Below, piece after piece: positions 61,959 to 64,000 of a stretch of 64,000 bases of DNA. Position 1 is the first letter of the stretch. Each line of letters starts with the position of its first letter. The notes beneath the pieces are model-generated. The model had not been told where the DNA came from and searched no databases. It worked only from the letters and a program-made list of their open reading frames with translations. This DNA comes from Phylloscopus collybita (lineage: Eukaryota; Chordata; Aves; Passeriformes; Phylloscopidae): assembly GCA_027886175.1 (NCBI GenBank), contig JAJNNQ010000004.1, positions 18,209,501 through 18,273,500 on the forward strand. The letters are read 5' to 3'. A program made the position numbers and the translations under genes.

Positions 61959-64000
61959 ATTAATTCTTTTGGAGCATTTGCTGTTTTGTTTTGTTTTTTT
62001 AACAAAGCCCAAAACCAAGTGGCTGTTCTGCATAGCAAGACCAACACACATTTTTTTGGCAGGAACAACATATTTTGACCCACAGGCTGAGAGATAAAAG
62101 CTCTCAGAGCTCTCCAGAGCACCAAAGCTGCTTTTCATGAAGTCTGTTGAGAACCAAGAGAATATCTGGCCTCTTGCTGGGTTACAGCCAAATCATATTA
62201 TAATGCTTTTTCTCTTGGTTCATTTACCTGATAAGGTAACACGACTTTAACAGCAGTTTTAGTTCAAGGATGTCTTTCAGTGTTCATTCAGCTTTATGTG
62301 GAACAGTTTCTTCCTGAAACAGATTTAATCATGGCCCAGATTTTGGGTAGTACCTTGGGCTGTAGGAATTTTACACAGCATAGGCAACTGTCAGTTAACT
62401 TTCAGGAAGACTTGAAAAGCACCTTTGCATTAGATGTTGTGAGTATATTTGATCTCTGCTGGCTAACTGGGAAAGAAATGGCAACATTTCAGAGAAGAAT
62501 TTTCTGTCCCTTGCAGTTTTTACCAATGATAATTAATCGTTAGTCAAGATCATGAAATGTGCTGGAAAATAACTGTAAAACAACATGCCTAATTCTGGCT
62601 TTGAGAACTTGTTAGGACAAAAAAAAACCAAACTCCACAAAAAACCAAAAACTACAACCAACACACCAGCCCACCAGTCTAATCATACATTTAAAATTTC
62701 ATTTCTGTTAATTCTTATCCTGCACAACACTACCCTATTGTGAAGTACAGACCATGGGCTTGTTGAGGCTCCCAGAGATTTTCCCCAAAGACCAACTGCC
62801 CTCTTTTCCCTCCTTGTTTTACATTTAGCAAGCTGATCAAATAAAATTGTCACTTTGTAAGTGTACAGGGAGGGGACCTGGAGTCACTTGAAGCTGTGTT
62901 AAGGTCAGGATCAGGTGCAGAACCCAAGGGATGTGACTTGCAGATCCCCACTCCAGTTCTTTTATCAGTTCATTCCCTTTTATTTTATCAGAGCTACAGT
63001 ATCAGTTGATAAGCAGGGCGTGTAATTGCCCTTGTCAATTAACAATGACAGCTCCTGTCTTGCTCTCTGTAAAGAGAACTTGAATCCTCTGTGGTGATAC
63101 AGGGAATGCTCCTGATGCACGTTTCTGCCACCCCAACACCTATTCCTGGATTTCAGTGCCCTGAACTTGCATGGCTGCAGGGATTAATCAGCACAAATAA
63201 ATGCTGTGCACAGTTTTGTTCAGCTTTACACCTAAAGTAAGTGCAGGTGCAACTGTAGGGGCTACAAACCTCGCTTTAGAGAAAGCGAACTGGAACACCA
63301 GCAGTGCTTTTTATTGAGACTGGTTTGTATAAATAGCACTGAGCCTGTCACAGTGATCTCCCCCAGAGAGGTTTTTCCTTGGTGTTTGGTGTTTGGGGTG
63401 TGTTCAGGCAGCAGGTTCCAGGCAGGAATTGCCCAGTATCAGGGAAATGCTGACTATTACCAGTTCTTCCGCTGTGTGGTTTTACCCTTTTAAAGTGAGG
63501 CCCAGTAAAGCCAAAATTTGACTGAATTTCTCAGGGAGTTTTGGTAGAACAAAGGTGTGTGTGCAGCAGTGGTGGGCGTTTTGATTTTGTTCGAACAGAG
63601 GACCCTTGGATCAAGTGCTGAGTGAAAAACTATGATGCAACAACATCCCTATCTGTGCCTTCCCCACCAACAGTGCCCATGGATGTGAAGAACCAGCTGC
63701 AGTTTAATTAAACACCAGCTAGACCAACACATTCACATTTCCATTCAAACCTAGATGTAGTCTAAAAAAGGCCAAAATTTTAGTTCAAAACTTCACATGT
63801 GTATGAATGTGCATGGACTTTGGGTCCCACTGTGAGCAGTGTGCCCAGCAGAACCTCAATAGCTCCTTTAGACAGAATTCTGAATATTGCAGGGTGCAGG
63901 GGGACCTGCCACTTGAAATGCCCACTGGTCACAGAAAAGTAAAAATCAATTTCTAGCTCTACCAGAGCTACATCCTTTATATTGGAAACTGTGTGCAGCA
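61953..64000. other. unique noncoding DNA with A/C tract
   Basis: No gene was recognised. An A/C-rich tract lies at about 62619-62675. The plus frame at 62280-62543 (87 codons) has no recognisable motif or splice context. The last kilobase shows nothing identifiable. Confidence 0.5.

Noticed and set aside
61824..62138. Frames with poly-Lys or poly-Phe
   Set aside because: Artefacts of the T38 run.
1..64000. CRISPR arrays, operons, ribosome binding sites, bacterial insertion sequences, rRNA and tRNA genes
   Set aside because: The DNA is that of a vertebrate. No regularly spaced repeat array, cloverleaf-like tRNA gene or rRNA segment was recognised. A covariance-model search would be needed to exclude small RNAs such as microRNAs or snoRNAs.

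Overview
The window looks like vertebrate intergenic or intronic DNA from a bird, most likely a songbird. The evidence is four CR1-type LINE 3' ends or fragments (three of them ending in the family's ATTCTGTG-like tail), an ERVK-like avian endogenous retrovirus fragment, a fragment of a long LTR with the degenerate 'cccatgg...ctggagcag' repeat seen in avian LTRs, AT-rich and CpG-poor base composition, and many T/G or A/C low-complexity tracts. Attribution to songbirds rests on recall of repeat families and was not tested by search.

No complete protein-coding gene can be supported. Open frames are short and scattered on both strands. The longest one (249 codons, minus strand, 26742-27491) largely lies in repeat DNA. 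The best candidates for genic sequence are two short exon-like segments on the plus strand with good splice signals at both ends (19803-19882 and 38165-38218). A protein-like open segment lies just upstream of the first, at 19266-19508. None of these could be assigned to a known gene.

Layout: 1-26.6 kb is unique-looking AT-rich DNA with T/G-rich tracts on the top strand. 26.6-27.1 kb is a GC-richer long-LTR fragment with imperfect 46-48 bp tandem units. 27-36.7 kb is mostly unique with one CR1 (about 33.7-34.0 kb). 36.75-40.1 kb holds an (AAT)n microsatellite, a CR1 3' end, the 54-nt exon-like segment and a pair of about 87% identical 98-100 bp direct repeats. 40-55 kb is unique DNA with A/C-rich tracts, one CR1 and one weaker CR1-like stretch. 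55.2-57.1 kb is the most structured part: the 5' LTR of an ERVK-like provirus on the plus strand, interrupted in U5 by a complete LTR of another retrovirus in the opposite orientation, followed by a lysine-type tRNA primer binding site and a broken gag remnant. The provirus is cut off at about 57.06 kb. 57.1-64 kb is unique DNA with a T38 homopolymer.

History read from the retroelements: the ERVK-like provirus inserted first. A second retrovirus then inserted into its 5' LTR and appears as a single LTR, as expected after LTR-LTR recombination. Decay (C-to-T changes in the primer binding site, a frame break in gag and loss of everything 3' of the proline-rich part of gag) left a dead remnant.
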